A stretch of 64,000 nucleotides of DNA from the IMG/VR virus record IMGVR_UViG_3300032116_000037, positions 1 through 64,000 of that record; one strand, written 5' to 3'. Positions 43,322 through 51,705 of this stretch are shown piece by piece. The stretch's first letter is position 1, and every line of letters starts with the position of its first letter. The stretch comes from a virus. Below the pieces are notes generated by a model that searched no databases, was not told where the DNA came from, and saw only the letters and a list, made by a program, of their open reading frames with translations. Both the position numbers and the translations under genes were made by a program.

Positions 43322-43685
43322 GAATTATAGTGGTCCAGGCAAAAGTGAAAAAATATTTATAATATCTATTATCATATTATCATTTTTATTCAATTTTTTA
43401 TTAATGTGTAATATCATTTCCATTCTAAATAGGAATGAGAATTTTGGTGGTATACCGATATTATTATTTATATATATAATAATGGGGGTATTTCTGGGTA
43501 ATTTAATACCTATATATAATGTGGTATCTAAAGATTATATAGAAGAGATGTGTTTTTTTAAGTTGCGTATAATTAAGCCCACCCACAACACTCATATTCC
43601 TTTAACCATAGGAATGAGTTATTCTCATACTAACATTATCGTTCATTTAAAACCCTTACCAAGTTATTTTCTGCAAAATTCTTAA
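43314..43685 (+). CDS. Two-span membrane protein (123 aa)
   Basis: ATG 43314 (MYENYSGPGKSEK) overlaps the previous gene. Hydrophobic segments FIISIIILSFLFNFLLMCNI (about 15-34) and ILLFIYIIMGVFLGNLIPIY (about 48-67) are followed by a basic, histidine-rich C-terminal part. Topology suggests a small envelope protein. Function unknown. Confidence 0.6.
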   Translation: MYENYSGPGKSEKIFIISIIILSFLFNFLLMCNIISILNRNENFGGIPILLFIYIIMGVFLGNLIPIYNVVSKDYIEEMCFFKLRIIKPTHNTHIPLTIGMSYSHTNIIVHLKPLPSYFLQNS

Positions 43686-43861
43686 ATTTCTTATTTTCTT
43701 TGTTAAATTAGAGCAGTTCTCTTTATAATATCTATGTCGCCCCGTCGAGCGTTATAGTATATATACTACATTTCCCTGGCGGACTGTAAGTATTATAAAG
43801 ACAAGTGCTCCATATTTTCAAAAAATATTGTCTATTTTAAAAAAATAAAGGAAAAAATAAA
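43686..43861 (+). promoter_or_regulatory. Promoter-like intergenic region before the RNA ligase gene
   Basis: It contains TTATAATAT (43723-43731) and the palindrome AGTATATATACT (43756-43767) followed by ACATTT, similar to motifs before the genes at 45163 (GGTGTATACT) and 53894 (GGTGTATATACT). AAAGGAAAAAAT is the ribosome binding site of the next gene. No gene is seen. Confidence 0.5.
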
Positions 43862-45103
43862 ATGCTGAATATTGTTAATAATGACGCGAACTATTGCGGG
43901 ACGATAGTTAAAGTTAAAGAGTTGAATGATATTCCAAATATGGACAACTGTTTGTCTATGCCTATATTTGGATATAACGCTATAGTTAGTAAGACAACTA
44001 AGATAGGAGACTATGGAATAGTATTTGGTCCAGAGACTCAACTATCAGAAGCATTTTGCCATTTTAATAATTTATTTTCTAATGCAGAAGAAAATACAGA
44101 TAAAAATATAAAAGGCTATCTTGGTGCTAATAGACGGGTCCGCTCTATAAAATTACGCGGAAATTTTTCTACTTGTTTATTTATGCCGATATCTGCTTTA
44201 GCATACTTAGGAGTATCTTTAGAAGATATAAAAGAAGGTGACTCGTTCACTTCTATAAACGGTGTTGAAATATGCAAGAAGTATTTTATACAAGAAAAAA
44301 CTCAACACGGGGCTCATAATAAAAAGTTTAAGGAAAGAATAGACGATAGATTATTTCCAAAACATATCAAGACTCTACATTTAATGAAAGAGTTAGATAA
44401 GTTTGATGCTGAAGATGATATAGTTGTTACATGTAAGCTACACGGCACTTCTGGCCGCTTCACTCATCAATTAATTGATAGAAAACTTTCTTTGATGGAA
44501 AGATTCTTATCTATGTTTGTGAATATAAATAAGAAACAATATGAATTATTTTGTGGTACGCGTAATACAATAAAATATGATAGTAAATTTGACCAAAACT
44601 TTTATGGCCATGATGTATGGCAAGAAACTTTAAATAAAATTAAAGATAAAATTCCTAAGAACTATGTTATATATGGAGAAATAATTGGTTGGGCTGGTGA
44701 AAAAGAGATACAGAAAAATTATACATACTGTTTACCAAAAAATCATAATGAGTTCTATGTATATAGAATATCAATAGTTAATGAAGATGGTATTCAATCT
44801 GATTTATCTTGGGACCAGCTTAAGACTTTTTGCGCAGAGAAAAATTTAAAAGTTGTTCCAGAAGTTTGGAGAGGTAAGTTTAAAAACTTTGACCACTCTA
44901 TTTATGAAAATAAAAACTTTTATGAAGAACTTGGTTTTAAACAATGTTTAAGATTAGATTCTAATTCTCCTTGCGATGAGGGTGTAGTAGTTAGAAAAGA
45001 TGGAGTAATACCATTCTTAACTAAGTTTAAATCACCCAAGTTTTTAATTATGGAAACCAAATTATTAGACGAGAATGTAGTGTCTATGGAGGATGAAAGC
45101 TAA
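43862..45103 (+). CDS. RNA ligase, Rnl5/DRB0094-like (413 aa)
   Basis: The nucleotidyltransferase motifs are in order: motif I CKLHGTSGR (lysine near residue 192), motif III FCGTRNT, IIIa IYGEIIGWAG, motif IV EGVVVR and motif V LTKFKSPKFL. An N-terminal domain of about 150 residues (ANRRVRSIKLRGNFSTCLFM) corresponds to the OB-like module found in DRB0094-type RNA ligases, which seal 3'-OH/5'-phosphate ends in duplex contexts. Likely role: repair of tRNAs cut by host anticodon nucleases, or RNA processing. It has its own promoter-like region. Confidence 0.85.
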   Translation: MLNIVNNDANYCGTIVKVKELNDIPNMDNCLSMPIFGYNAIVSKTTKIGDYGIVFGPETQLSEAFCHFNNLFSNAEENTDKNIKGYLGANRRVRSIKLRGNFSTCLFMPISALAYLGVSLEDIKEGDSFTSINGVEICKKYFIQEKTQHGAHNKKFKERIDDRLFPKHIKTLHLMKELDKFDAEDDIVVTCKLHGTSGRFTHQLIDRKLSLMERFLSMFVNINKKQYELFCGTRNTIKYDSKFDQNFYGHDVWQETLNKIKDKIPKNYVIYGEIIGWAGEKEIQKNYTYCLPKNHNEFYVYRISIVNEDGIQSDLSWDQLKTFCAEKNLKVVPEVWRGKFKNFDHSIYENKNFYEELGFKQCLRLDSNSPCDEGVVVRKDGVIPFLTKFKSPKFLIMETKLLDENVVSMEDES

Positions 45104-45162
45104 TATTTGCGGTGTATACTATTTTAGTTATTTTTTTAACATAGTTTTTATTTTATGCTAAA
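45104..45162 (+). promoter_or_regulatory. Promoter-like motif before the 45163 gene
   Basis: GCGGTGTATACTATTTTAG (45109-45127) matches TGGTGTATATACTCTTTATA at 53817; the spacing to the start codon is 43 bp. TAAAAT adjoins the start. Confidence 0.45.
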
Positions 45163-45372
45163 ATGATTAAAATACCTCAATATGTTATTGAGGATAAGTA
45201 TACGTCAGAATTGATAGCTATTTATAATGAAACTCATTCTTTTTGTTTTGGCGAAATAATAGTATCAAAAGATTCAAAACGTATAGGATTAACTTATGTA
45301 GCCTACAAAGCTAATATAAAAGCTATGTACGGTGAACGATATGATTTTATGAAAGGGATAAATTATGGATAA
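45163..45372 (+). CDS. Small hypothetical protein (69 aa)
   Basis: MIKIPQYVIEDKYTSELIAI, beta-rich FGEIIVSKDSKRIGLTYVAY, helical end MKGINYG. Superficially like array proteins (IKI start) but follows a promoter motif. Function unknown. Confidence 0.6.
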   Translation: MIKIPQYVIEDKYTSELIAIYNETHSFCFGEIIVSKDSKRIGLTYVAYKANIKAMYGERYDFMKGINYG

Positions 45373-45577
45373 TTGCTGCAATGGTCAAATTCAAAATTTT
45401 GACGAAAATAATAAGTGTTGTAAAGGTAAAGGGACGCAACTCGACGTTCAACAAACCTATTACGACTTAGGTTTTAATTCTGGCAGACAGACTATTAAGA
45501 ATGAGATTAAGAAAATAATTGATTCTGGTATGACTGATACTGCTATTGTTCATTGGCTAAAGGGCTTAATATCTTGA
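45365..45577 (+). CDS. Small cysteine-rich hypothetical protein (70 aa)
   Basis: MDNCCNGQIQNFDENNKCCK, then helical YYDLGFNSGRQTIKNEIKKI. Four cysteines near the N-terminus. Overlaps neighbours by 8 bp and 1 bp. Confidence 0.65.
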   Translation: MDNCCNGQIQNFDENNKCCKGKGTQLDVQQTYYDLGFNSGRQTIKNEIKKIIDSGMTDTAIVHWLKGLIS

Positions 45578-45969
45578 TGATGAAAAGCTGTAAGTGTGGG
45601 CATCAAGTTAGGATTGCTAGAAAAAAGTGTCCTAAATGTGCTTACAAGTTTAAACAGGATGATAAATTCTACTCTAAAGAAGAAATTATAGTAAAAAAAT
45701 ACTGTAGCAAAATAGGCGCAAAACAAGGAGACGTAATTACGCACTGCCCTAGTGTTGATTTATCTGAGATACCAGAATTTCAACCTGAAGAAGGCTGGGT
45801 TAATGAAATCATTGAGATGTTCTTAGAAAGAAAAAGAATATTAATGCCTGAAGCAATAGTATATATAGCCGCAAGGAAATATGGATATAAGAGCGATACT
45901 TTTATGAAGATAATAGAAGAGGCTTCTGAAGTATTCGATGAATTTGAGATATTGGATAGTAGATTATGA
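45577..45969 (+). CDS. Zinc-ribbon hypothetical protein (130 aa)
   Basis: ATG 45577 overlaps the previous stop (TGATGATG, so 45580 is also possible). SCKCGHQVRIARKKCPKCAY is a zinc ribbon; the rest is helical with an acidic end (EVFDEFEILDSRL). Function unknown. Confidence 0.65.
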   Translation: MMKSCKCGHQVRIARKKCPKCAYKFKQDDKFYSKEEIIVKKYCSKIGAKQGDVITHCPSVDLSEIPEFQPEEGWVNEIIEMFLERKRILMPEAIVYIAARKYGYKSDTFMKIIEEASEVFDEFEILDSRL

Positions 45970-46028
45970 AGTGTAAATTTAAAAAAGGGATGCTGTAATT
46001 TTAGATTAGCTACAGAGGAAGAGTTATA

Positions 46029-46412
46029 ATGCCAAAGATTAAATTAATTAGAATCCATGATAGTTCTTATTATGAAGACATAAATATAAGTCAATCAGAT
46101 CTTTCTGATTGGGAAGAAGTTTCTCAAGAAGATTTAGATTATTTATTGTCATGGGAATCTATGTCAGTTTTTGTTAAAGATAGAATTAAAATAGTAGTAT
46201 TAGAAGATGTCACATCAAAAGAAAATATTCGTGGATATATAAAAAATATTAAAAATTTTATCAAAGAACAGCAAATAAAACAAGAAGAAAAAGCTAAAAA
46301 ATATAAAGCTGCCGAAGCTAAAAGAAAAGCAGAGGCCGAAAAAAAGAAACTAGAAAAAGCCAAGAAATTACTTGAAAAAAGTGGTTTAAAAATTATTCAA
46401 GATAAGGTATAG
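46029..46412 (+). CDS. Hypothetical protein with coiled-coil tail (127 aa)
   Basis: MPKIKLIRIHDSSYYEDINI and a folded first half, then from about residue 75 a long lysine/alanine/glutamate helix (EEKAKKYKAAEAKRKAEAEK). GAGGAAGAG before the ATG is a good ribosome site. May be a scaffold-type protein. Confidence 0.65.
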   Translation: MPKIKLIRIHDSSYYEDINISQSDLSDWEEVSQEDLDYLLSWESMSVFVKDRIKIVVLEDVTSKENIRGYIKNIKNFIKEQQIKQEEKAKKYKAAEAKRKAEAEKKKLEKAKKLLEKSGLKIIQDKV

Positions 46413-46414
46413 TA

Positions 46415-47254
46415 ATGAGTGATAATTTACAAAACGAAATAGTTGATAATCTAAAAAAGATAGCTGGTATTACTGAGTATAATGAAGAATGGGATGAGTT
46501 TATCTCAGAAGCAGAAGTTGAAGAGATATATGATGAAAACGATGTAATAATTGCTGAAGAAAAAGGTAAAAAGAAAGTAAAACTTAATAAACCTTTTAGA
46601 ACACCTGACGGGCCAAAAAAATTTAGTGTTTATGTTAAAAACGACAAAGGAAATGTTGTTAAGGTAAATTTTGGTGACCCTAATATGGAAATTAAAAGAG
46701 ATGACCCAGAACGTAGGAAAAGTTTTAGAGCAAGGCATAATTGCGATAACCCCGGTCCAAAATATAAAGCAAGATATTGGTCTTGTAAAATGTGGGAAAG
46801 TAATAAGAGTGTAACAGATTATACAAGTGGTGAAGATTCTTATATGACAAGAGAAGAAATTTTATCAGAAGCTGAAAAAAAGAAACCTGGCTTATGGGAT
46901 AATATTCGCAAGAAGAAAGAAAAGATGGGTAAAAGATATCGTCCAGCCCGTCCCGGTTCTCCAGATAGACCAGACCCAAAACAATGGGATAAGCTCACAA
47001 AAAGTGAAGATGTTGAAGAAAATGAAAATGAAACAGTAGAACAAGAATTTCAAGAATATAAAGATGATTTTCTCGGCATGATTATCGGTTCTTTAGAAAG
47101 TATTAAGGCTCACACTGAACAAATTCTAATGAATATTGAAAATCCTCAAGTAAGAGAAAATCTTACAGAACCATTTCTACAGCAGGCTGCTGTATTAGCT
47201 GAAGATTATATTTTGACAATACATAATTACGTGATGTTTAATAAAGAAAGTTAA
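46415..47254 (+). CDS. Phage protein with KVNFGDPNM/RARHNCD domain (279 aa)
   Basis: The core KKFSVYVKNDKGNVVKVNFG, then DPNMEIKRDDPERRKSFRAR, HNCDNPGP and YWSCKMW (about 68-128) is a compact cysteine-containing domain that recurs in proteins near phage capsid and portal genes. Flanks are acidic (WDEFISEAEVEEIYDENDVI) and the C-terminus is helical. Function unknown; association with head morphogenesis is inference from family context. Confidence 0.65.
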   Translation: MSDNLQNEIVDNLKKIAGITEYNEEWDEFISEAEVEEIYDENDVIIAEEKGKKKVKLNKPFRTPDGPKKFSVYVKNDKGNVVKVNFGDPNMEIKRDDPERRKSFRARHNCDNPGPKYKARYWSCKMWESNKSVTDYTSGEDSYMTREEILSEAEKKKPGLWDNIRKKKEKMGKRYRPARPGSPDRPDPKQWDKLTKSEDVEENENETVEQEFQEYKDDFLGMIIGSLESIKAHTEQILMNIENPQVRENLTEPFLQQAAVLAEDYILTIHNYVMFNKES

Positions 47255-47256
47255 AA

Positions 47257-47766
47257 ATGACAGAGCAAGAAAAATATCAAGCAGTAAAAGAATTTGGCGA
47301 TGATATTATTCATGATACAGAATTTTTTCAAACATATTATAATCCAAAAGCGGAGGAAGTACTTTTTGTACTACCAAATTCTTCTAAAGGAATTGGCGAG
47401 CAGAAACTAAAAAAGCCATTATTAAATGAGAATGGCTGGATTAGGAAAATAAAATTCTTATATGAGGAATTTCCCACTAAAGATTCTGGTTTTCATCTAG
47501 TCTCTAATGGTTCTCAAGAAACAGTAATTGAAGAAGTGGTGGAAACCACAACTACTATTGCTCCAGAAATAGCGAAAAGAGACCAAATGCTAATACCTAT
47601 TCAAACTAAATTTCCATGCGGGAATTTTAGAGCAAATCCAGACGACCCCAAATCTATTATTGGTTCTAGAAAAAACGGCGCCAATTATGAAGTTGTAGTG
47701 CCACCAGATTTACGCGAGAATTTTATATATTTATTAAACCAAGTCAACACTTTGCTTAAGCTATAA
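47257..47766 (+). CDS. Hypothetical protein (169 aa)
   Basis: MTEQEKYQAVKEFGDDIIHD, a threonine-rich middle (VIEEVVETTTTIAPEIAKRD), and NAPE-like helical end FIYLLNQVNTLLKL. The VLFVLPNSSKGIGEQKLKKP region is basic. No domain recognised. Confidence 0.6.
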   Translation: MTEQEKYQAVKEFGDDIIHDTEFFQTYYNPKAEEVLFVLPNSSKGIGEQKLKKPLLNENGWIRKIKFLYEEFPTKDSGFHLVSNGSQETVIEEVVETTTTIAPEIAKRDQMLIPIQTKFPCGNFRANPDDPKSIIGSRKNGANYEVVVPPDLRENFIYLLNQVNTLLKL

Positions 47767-47767
47767 T

Positions 47768-48118
47768 ATGAATGAAGATTTTAATAAACTTTTATATGAA
47801 AAAACAAAAAGAGATTATATTTTACAATTAATAAGACAAATATCTCAACCAACTTTTAATAAGAAAAATTTATCTAAAACAGACTTGGAATATTGGGATG
47901 AAACTTGTGAGCTAATATATCGACAAAAAATTTTTCTAGAAAAAGAATTAGTTAAAGTTAATCAACAATATAAAGAATTACTTATTAAAAAAACAAATTA
48001 TATGAATCCTAGTTATATGTCAACAGTTTATTATAAACAAGACCCAAATAATCCTTATGGAATGATAAAAATAACAGACAGTTGGGGCACTAGCTGGGGA
48101 AGGAACTCTACTGAATAA
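47768..48118 (+). CDS. Hypothetical protein (116 aa)
   Basis: MNEDFNKLLYEKTKRDYILQ, helical, and a C-terminal part with PSYMSTVYYKQDPNNPYGMI. Acidic and basic clusters. Function unknown. Confidence 0.6.
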   Translation: MNEDFNKLLYEKTKRDYILQLIRQISQPTFNKKNLSKTDLEYWDETCELIYRQKIFLEKELVKVNQQYKELLIKKTNYMNPSYMSTVYYKQDPNNPYGMIKITDSWGTSWGRNSTE

Positions 48119-48726
48119 TGAAATATTTTATATCAGATTTACATTTTGGCCACCATAAGATGGTCACTTTTCCTGGAAGAACATCTTTTACATTAGAACA
48201 ATGGGAGAAGATGTATTTAGATATAATCAATAGTAAACTTACTAAAGACGATTTTTTATATTTACTAGGTGATTTTGCTTTTAAACCAGAAAAAGTTAAA
48301 CACAAAATTAAAAATAAAAATGTTGTGCTGATTCATGGTAACCACGACCCGTCTTATGAAAAATGTGTGCGTGTATTTGGTAAGTCAAATTTCTTTATAA
48401 CAAAAGATATAAAGATAAAAGATAAGAACGTTTTCTTATCTCATTATCCACACTTGGCTTGGCCAGCATCTCACCATGGTACTTTCCATTTATATGGACA
48501 TGTTCATGATCAAAGAAGCGAATATTGGCAGCAAATTCCAGAATTAAGTGAAATGCGCAGTATGGATGTATCACCAGAATCGTATTTTAGGCAATATAGT
48601 GAGTTTGGAATTTTTTCTGAAGAACAAGTATATGAGACTTTATCTAAGCTAAAAGGGCATGATAATGTCGAATGGTATAATAAAAGAAATGGAAAATATG
48701 AGAAAAAGGGTGCTAATAGCATGTGA
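48118..48726 (+). CDS. Calcineurin-like metallophosphoesterase, second type (202 aa)
   Basis: The metal motifs SDLHFGHHK (about 5-13), LLGDFAF (about 48-54), HGNHDPS (about 70-76), LSHYPHLAW (about 105-113) and LYGHVHDQR (about 123-131) mark a class related to phage and bacterial phosphoesterases of about 170-210 residues. It is distinct from the 22814 enzyme. Overlaps the next gene by 68 bp, depending on that gene's start. Confidence 0.85.
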   Translation: MKYFISDLHFGHHKMVTFPGRTSFTLEQWEKMYLDIINSKLTKDDFLYLLGDFAFKPEKVKHKIKNKNVVLIHGNHDPSYEKCVRVFGKSNFFITKDIKIKDKNVFLSHYPHLAWPASHHGTFHLYGHVHDQRSEYWQQIPELSEMRSMDVSPESYFRQYSEFGIFSEEQVYETLSKLKGHDNVEWYNKRNGKYEKKGANSM

Positions 48727-49294
48727 AGAATCTCAAACGCTTACTATAGAATTTAGACTTCTAGGTATAGAAGCTTTCTCTTGCGATATTGTACCAACTA
48801 GCGGCCCGCATAAAGAATGGCATTTACAACAAGATGTAATTCCATTACTTAAAGAAAAATGGGACGCTATTTTTGCTTTTCCTCCTTGCACTCATTTAGC
48901 ATCTTCTGGTGCTAGATGGTTTAAACAAAAACAAAAAGATGGTAGGCAAAAACAAGGTATAGATTTTTTCATGTCGATAGCAAATGCTGATTGCGACAAA
49001 ATCTTGATAGAAAATCCTGTAGGTATAATGTCTAGTATTTTTAGAAAACCAGACCAAGTCATTCATCCTTGGATGTTTGGACATAAAGAAAATAAAGCAA
49101 CGTGCTTATGGTTAAAAAATTTACCACTATTAAAACCAACAAGAAATGTGCAACATTTAATGAAAAGTTTACCTAAAAGTAAAACAGATAAGATTTGGTA
49201 TATGTCTCCTGGACCAGATAGAGCAAGACTAAGAAGTAAAACATATAGTGGAATAGCAAAAGCTATAGCTAAACAATATTATTCAATAATATAA
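48659..49294 (+). CDS. DNA cytosine-methyltransferase-like phage protein (up to 211 aa)
   Basis: KRVLIACEESQTLTIEFR (the AdoMet-binding start), PPCTHLASSGARWF (PPC catalytic loop of C5-methyltransferases), LIENPVG (ENV-like motif) and a C-terminal region with HPWMFGHKENKATCLWLKNL. About 190 residues is short for C5 methyltransferases and the target-recognition half is absent, as in a group of small phage members. The start is uncertain (ATG at 48659, 48689 or 48698). It may modify or scan DNA; activity is unproven. Confidence 0.65.
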   Translation: MIMSNGIIKEMENMRKRVLIACEESQTLTIEFRLLGIEAFSCDIVPTSGPHKEWHLQQDVIPLLKEKWDAIFAFPPCTHLASSGARWFKQKQKDGRQKQGIDFFMSIANADCDKILIENPVGIMSSIFRKPDQVIHPWMFGHKENKATCLWLKNLPLLKPTRNVQHLMKSLPKSKTDKIWYMSPGPDRARLRSKTYSGIAKAIAKQYYSII

Positions 49295-49498
49295 ATGGAA
49301 AGTAGTAAAAATATGAGAGATTTTGTAATACTTGCTATCATAGTATGGTCAATTTTACTTTCAATTGAATTAATTTTTGGTAAATTAGATTATGAAAAAA
49401 TAACATTTTGGTGTCTACTAATGTATTTTATCTTAGATAATTTAGAGATGCTTGTCGATTATTTAAAAAATCGAAAAAACTTAAATAAACAGGATTAA
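49295..49498 (+). CDS. Small membrane protein (67 aa)
   Basis: VILAIIVWSILLSIELIFGK (about 11-30) and ITFWCLLMYFILDNLEMLVD (about 35-54) are likely membrane spans or a hairpin. The end is charged (KNRKNLNKQD). Two bases before the IMPDH-like gene. Confidence 0.6.
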   Translation: MESSKNMRDFVILAIIVWSILLSIELIFGKLDYEKITFWCLLMYFILDNLEMLVDYLKNRKNLNKQD

Positions 49499-49499
49499 A

Positions 49500-50468
49500 A
49501 TGAAAGAAAGAGGATTGGATTATAAAGATATACATTTATTACCACATGAAGTATCATCTTTCTCGTCTAGAGACGATGTGTCAACAGATATAATATTTTG
49601 CGGACAAAAACTAAAATTTGGAATTCTCGCTGCCCCTATGCCAGATGTTTCAGACGGAGCTTTCTGTTATGAATTACATAAGTTTGGAGGATTCGGTTTT
49701 ATACACAGATTTCAAGAAATAGCAACGCAAGTCTGTGATTTTAGACATTGTGGTCAAAAAGCTGGTTGCGCAATAGGTATTAATGGTGATTATAAAGAAA
49801 GATATCAAGCATTATATGATAATGGATGCAGGATTTTTCTAATAGATGTCGCAAATGGCGCCAATCTTAATATAGGAAAAATAGTTAATGAATTATATTC
49901 TGCTTATAGTGATATTTATATTATTGCCGGTAATATAGCTTCTAGAGAAGGTTTAAAATTTCTTAATGATATAGGAGTTTATGCCGCTCGAGTTGGTATT
50001 GCTGGCGGCTCTGTTTGTAGTACAAAGATAGCTACTGGTATATATACTCCAATGTTTTCTGTATTAAAAGATTTATATCAATATAAACAAGATTTTAATT
50101 TTGATATAAAAATTATAGCAGATGGAGGAATTAAAATTCCCGCAGATTATTGCAAGGCAATGTGTGTAGCAGATATAGCTATGGCTGGTGGAATTTTTGC
50201 CGGTACAGATGAATCTCCAGGCAATGTAATTAAAAACGATGGAAAATTATATAAAATTTTTAGGGGCGCTGCTTCATATGGAGTACAAAAATATGATGCG
50301 GGTAAAGAACCAAAGTATGTAGAAGGTTTAGAAACTTTAGTAGAATATAAAGGCTCTTTAGAAAAAGTAGTAACATCATTTAATAATGGTTTAAAATCAT
50401 GTCTTTCTTATATGAATGCAAAAGATATAGATGAATTGAAAACTAAATATCATTATGTTACTGCGTAA
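49500..50468 (+). CDS. IMP dehydrogenase / GMP reductase family enzyme (322 aa)
   Basis: (beta/alpha)8-barrel purine enzyme: LDYKDIHLLP start, LAAPMPDVSD, IIAGNIASREGL, then the catalytic loop GIAGGSVCSTKIATG (Cys about 175) and ADGGIKIPADYCKA. Length and lack of a CBS insert fit GMP reductase (about 320-345) better than IMPDH, and the FRGAASYG flap resembles GMPR. Either GMP to IMP (NADPH) or IMP to XMP (NAD) is possible. Probably recycles purines for phage DNA synthesis. Confidence 0.75.
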   Translation: MKERGLDYKDIHLLPHEVSSFSSRDDVSTDIIFCGQKLKFGILAAPMPDVSDGAFCYELHKFGGFGFIHRFQEIATQVCDFRHCGQKAGCAIGINGDYKERYQALYDNGCRIFLIDVANGANLNIGKIVNELYSAYSDIYIIAGNIASREGLKFLNDIGVYAARVGIAGGSVCSTKIATGIYTPMFSVLKDLYQYKQDFNFDIKIIADGGIKIPADYCKAMCVADIAMAGGIFAGTDESPGNVIKNDGKLYKIFRGAASYGVQKYDAGKEPKYVEGLETLVEYKGSLEKVVTSFNNGLKSCLSYMNAKDIDELKTKYHYVTA

Positions 50469-50483
50469 CTAAGAATATAAATA

Positions 50484-50957
50484 ATGAATATATTTTACAG
50501 CGATCCATGCCCAGTAAAATGCGCAATTAATTTAGATTCAAAAAGAGTTGTCAAGATGACACTTGAAACATGTCAAATTTTAATGACTTCATTGAATTGC
50601 TATGGTGTGTCAACGCCATATAAAGCTACTCACAAAAACCATCCGTGTTGCATCTGGGCCAGAGAAACTAGAGCTAATTTTGAATGGTTATTAAAACATT
50701 TTATAGCTTTGTTATCAGAGTATCAGTATAGATATGGGAAAAAGCATAAATGTTTTGGATATGTAAATTTTCTATATTCTAATATTAATGTAATTCCTAC
50801 TGGTAATTTAACAGACCATAAAAATTGCACAAAATTTAAAGAAGTTGATGATATTATATTAGCGTATAGAATGGCGTTAAAAGATAAGTGGATAAATGAT
50901 AAAAGAAAACCAGTTTTTCACAAAAGGAACCAGCCTAGTTGGTATAATAAAATATGA
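50484..50957 (+). CDS. Conserved phage protein of unknown function (157 aa)
   Basis: The pattern MNIFYSDPCPVKCAINLDSK, ETCQILMTSLN, THKNHPCCIWARETRANFEW (about 55-74), EYQYRYGKKHKC and ILAYRMALKDKWI is that of a well-populated but uncharacterised phage family (H-P-C-x-W-x-R core). A catalytic role is possible, since the conserved His, Cys and Arg cluster, but no activity is known. Confidence 0.7.
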   Translation: MNIFYSDPCPVKCAINLDSKRVVKMTLETCQILMTSLNCYGVSTPYKATHKNHPCCIWARETRANFEWLLKHFIALLSEYQYRYGKKHKCFGYVNFLYSNINVIPTGNLTDHKNCTKFKEVDDIILAYRMALKDKWINDKRKPVFHKRNQPSWYNKI

Positions 50958-51004
50958 AGTTATGACTGTTGATTTTAACATACGCAATAAAGGAAAATAA
51001 TTAC

Positions 51005-51694
51005 ATGGAACTTCTTTCTATAGGCACTAATGCAAAAACCATTAAGAGTGATGCTTTAGGTGTATATTTGACCGCAATACAATATTTGTCTCCGCATAAA
51101 ATAAGTGGTAAGAATTTTTGTCCACAAGCTTCTAAAGGCTGCATAGCAACATGCTTAAATACAGCTGGGCGTGGAGCTTTTCATGTTGTTCAAAAATCGA
51201 GATTAAGAAAATCATTATTGTTTATTAATGATAGAAAACAATACAAAGAATTATTATTACAAGATTTAAACACTTTCAAGAAAAAGTGCGAAAAAGAAAA
51301 AGTAAAACCCGCAGTCAGATTAAATGGAACATCTGATTTACAATGGGAAGATATATTTCCTGAAATTTTTGATAATTATAAAGATTTTCAATTTTATGAT
51401 TATACAAAACAAAAAAGAAGATATCTAAATTTTTTAGAAGGAAATTTTCCATCCAATTATCATCTTACTTTTTCAAGAAGTGAAAATAACGAAACAGCTT
51501 GTTTAGATTTTTTAAATAAATATAAACACGCAAGAATCGCAGTTGTCTTTGAAAAAGTGCCAAAAAAATGGAATAATTATGCGGTAAATACTGGTGATGA
51601 GAATGATTTACGTTTTTTAGATAAGAAACCAATATGTGGTTTGATAGCTAAAGGACGTGCCAAGAAAGATACAACTGGATTCGTAGTAAGATAA
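51005..51694 (+). CDS. Gene product 88 (GP88) family protein (229 aa)
   Basis: GTNAKTIKSDALGVYLTAIQ, FCPQASKGCIATCLNTAGRG (about 37-56), VRLNGTSDLQWED, FYDYTKQKRRY, YHLTFSRSENNE and the end CGLIAKGRAKKDTTGFV match the GP88 family of phages. The conserved C-P-x-A-S-x-G-C-x-x-x-C suggests metal or cluster binding. Function unknown. ATG 51005 has AAAGGAAAATAATTAC upstream; a start 12 codons earlier has no ribosome site. Confidence 0.85.
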   Translation: MELLSIGTNAKTIKSDALGVYLTAIQYLSPHKISGKNFCPQASKGCIATCLNTAGRGAFHVVQKSRLRKSLLFINDRKQYKELLLQDLNTFKKKCEKEKVKPAVRLNGTSDLQWEDIFPEIFDNYKDFQFYDYTKQKRRYLNFLEGNFPSNYHLTFSRSENNETACLDFLNKYKHARIAVVFEKVPKKWNNYAVNTGDENDLRFLDKKPICGLIAKGRAKKDTTGFVVR

Positions 51695-51705
51695 TAAGGA
51701 TTAAT

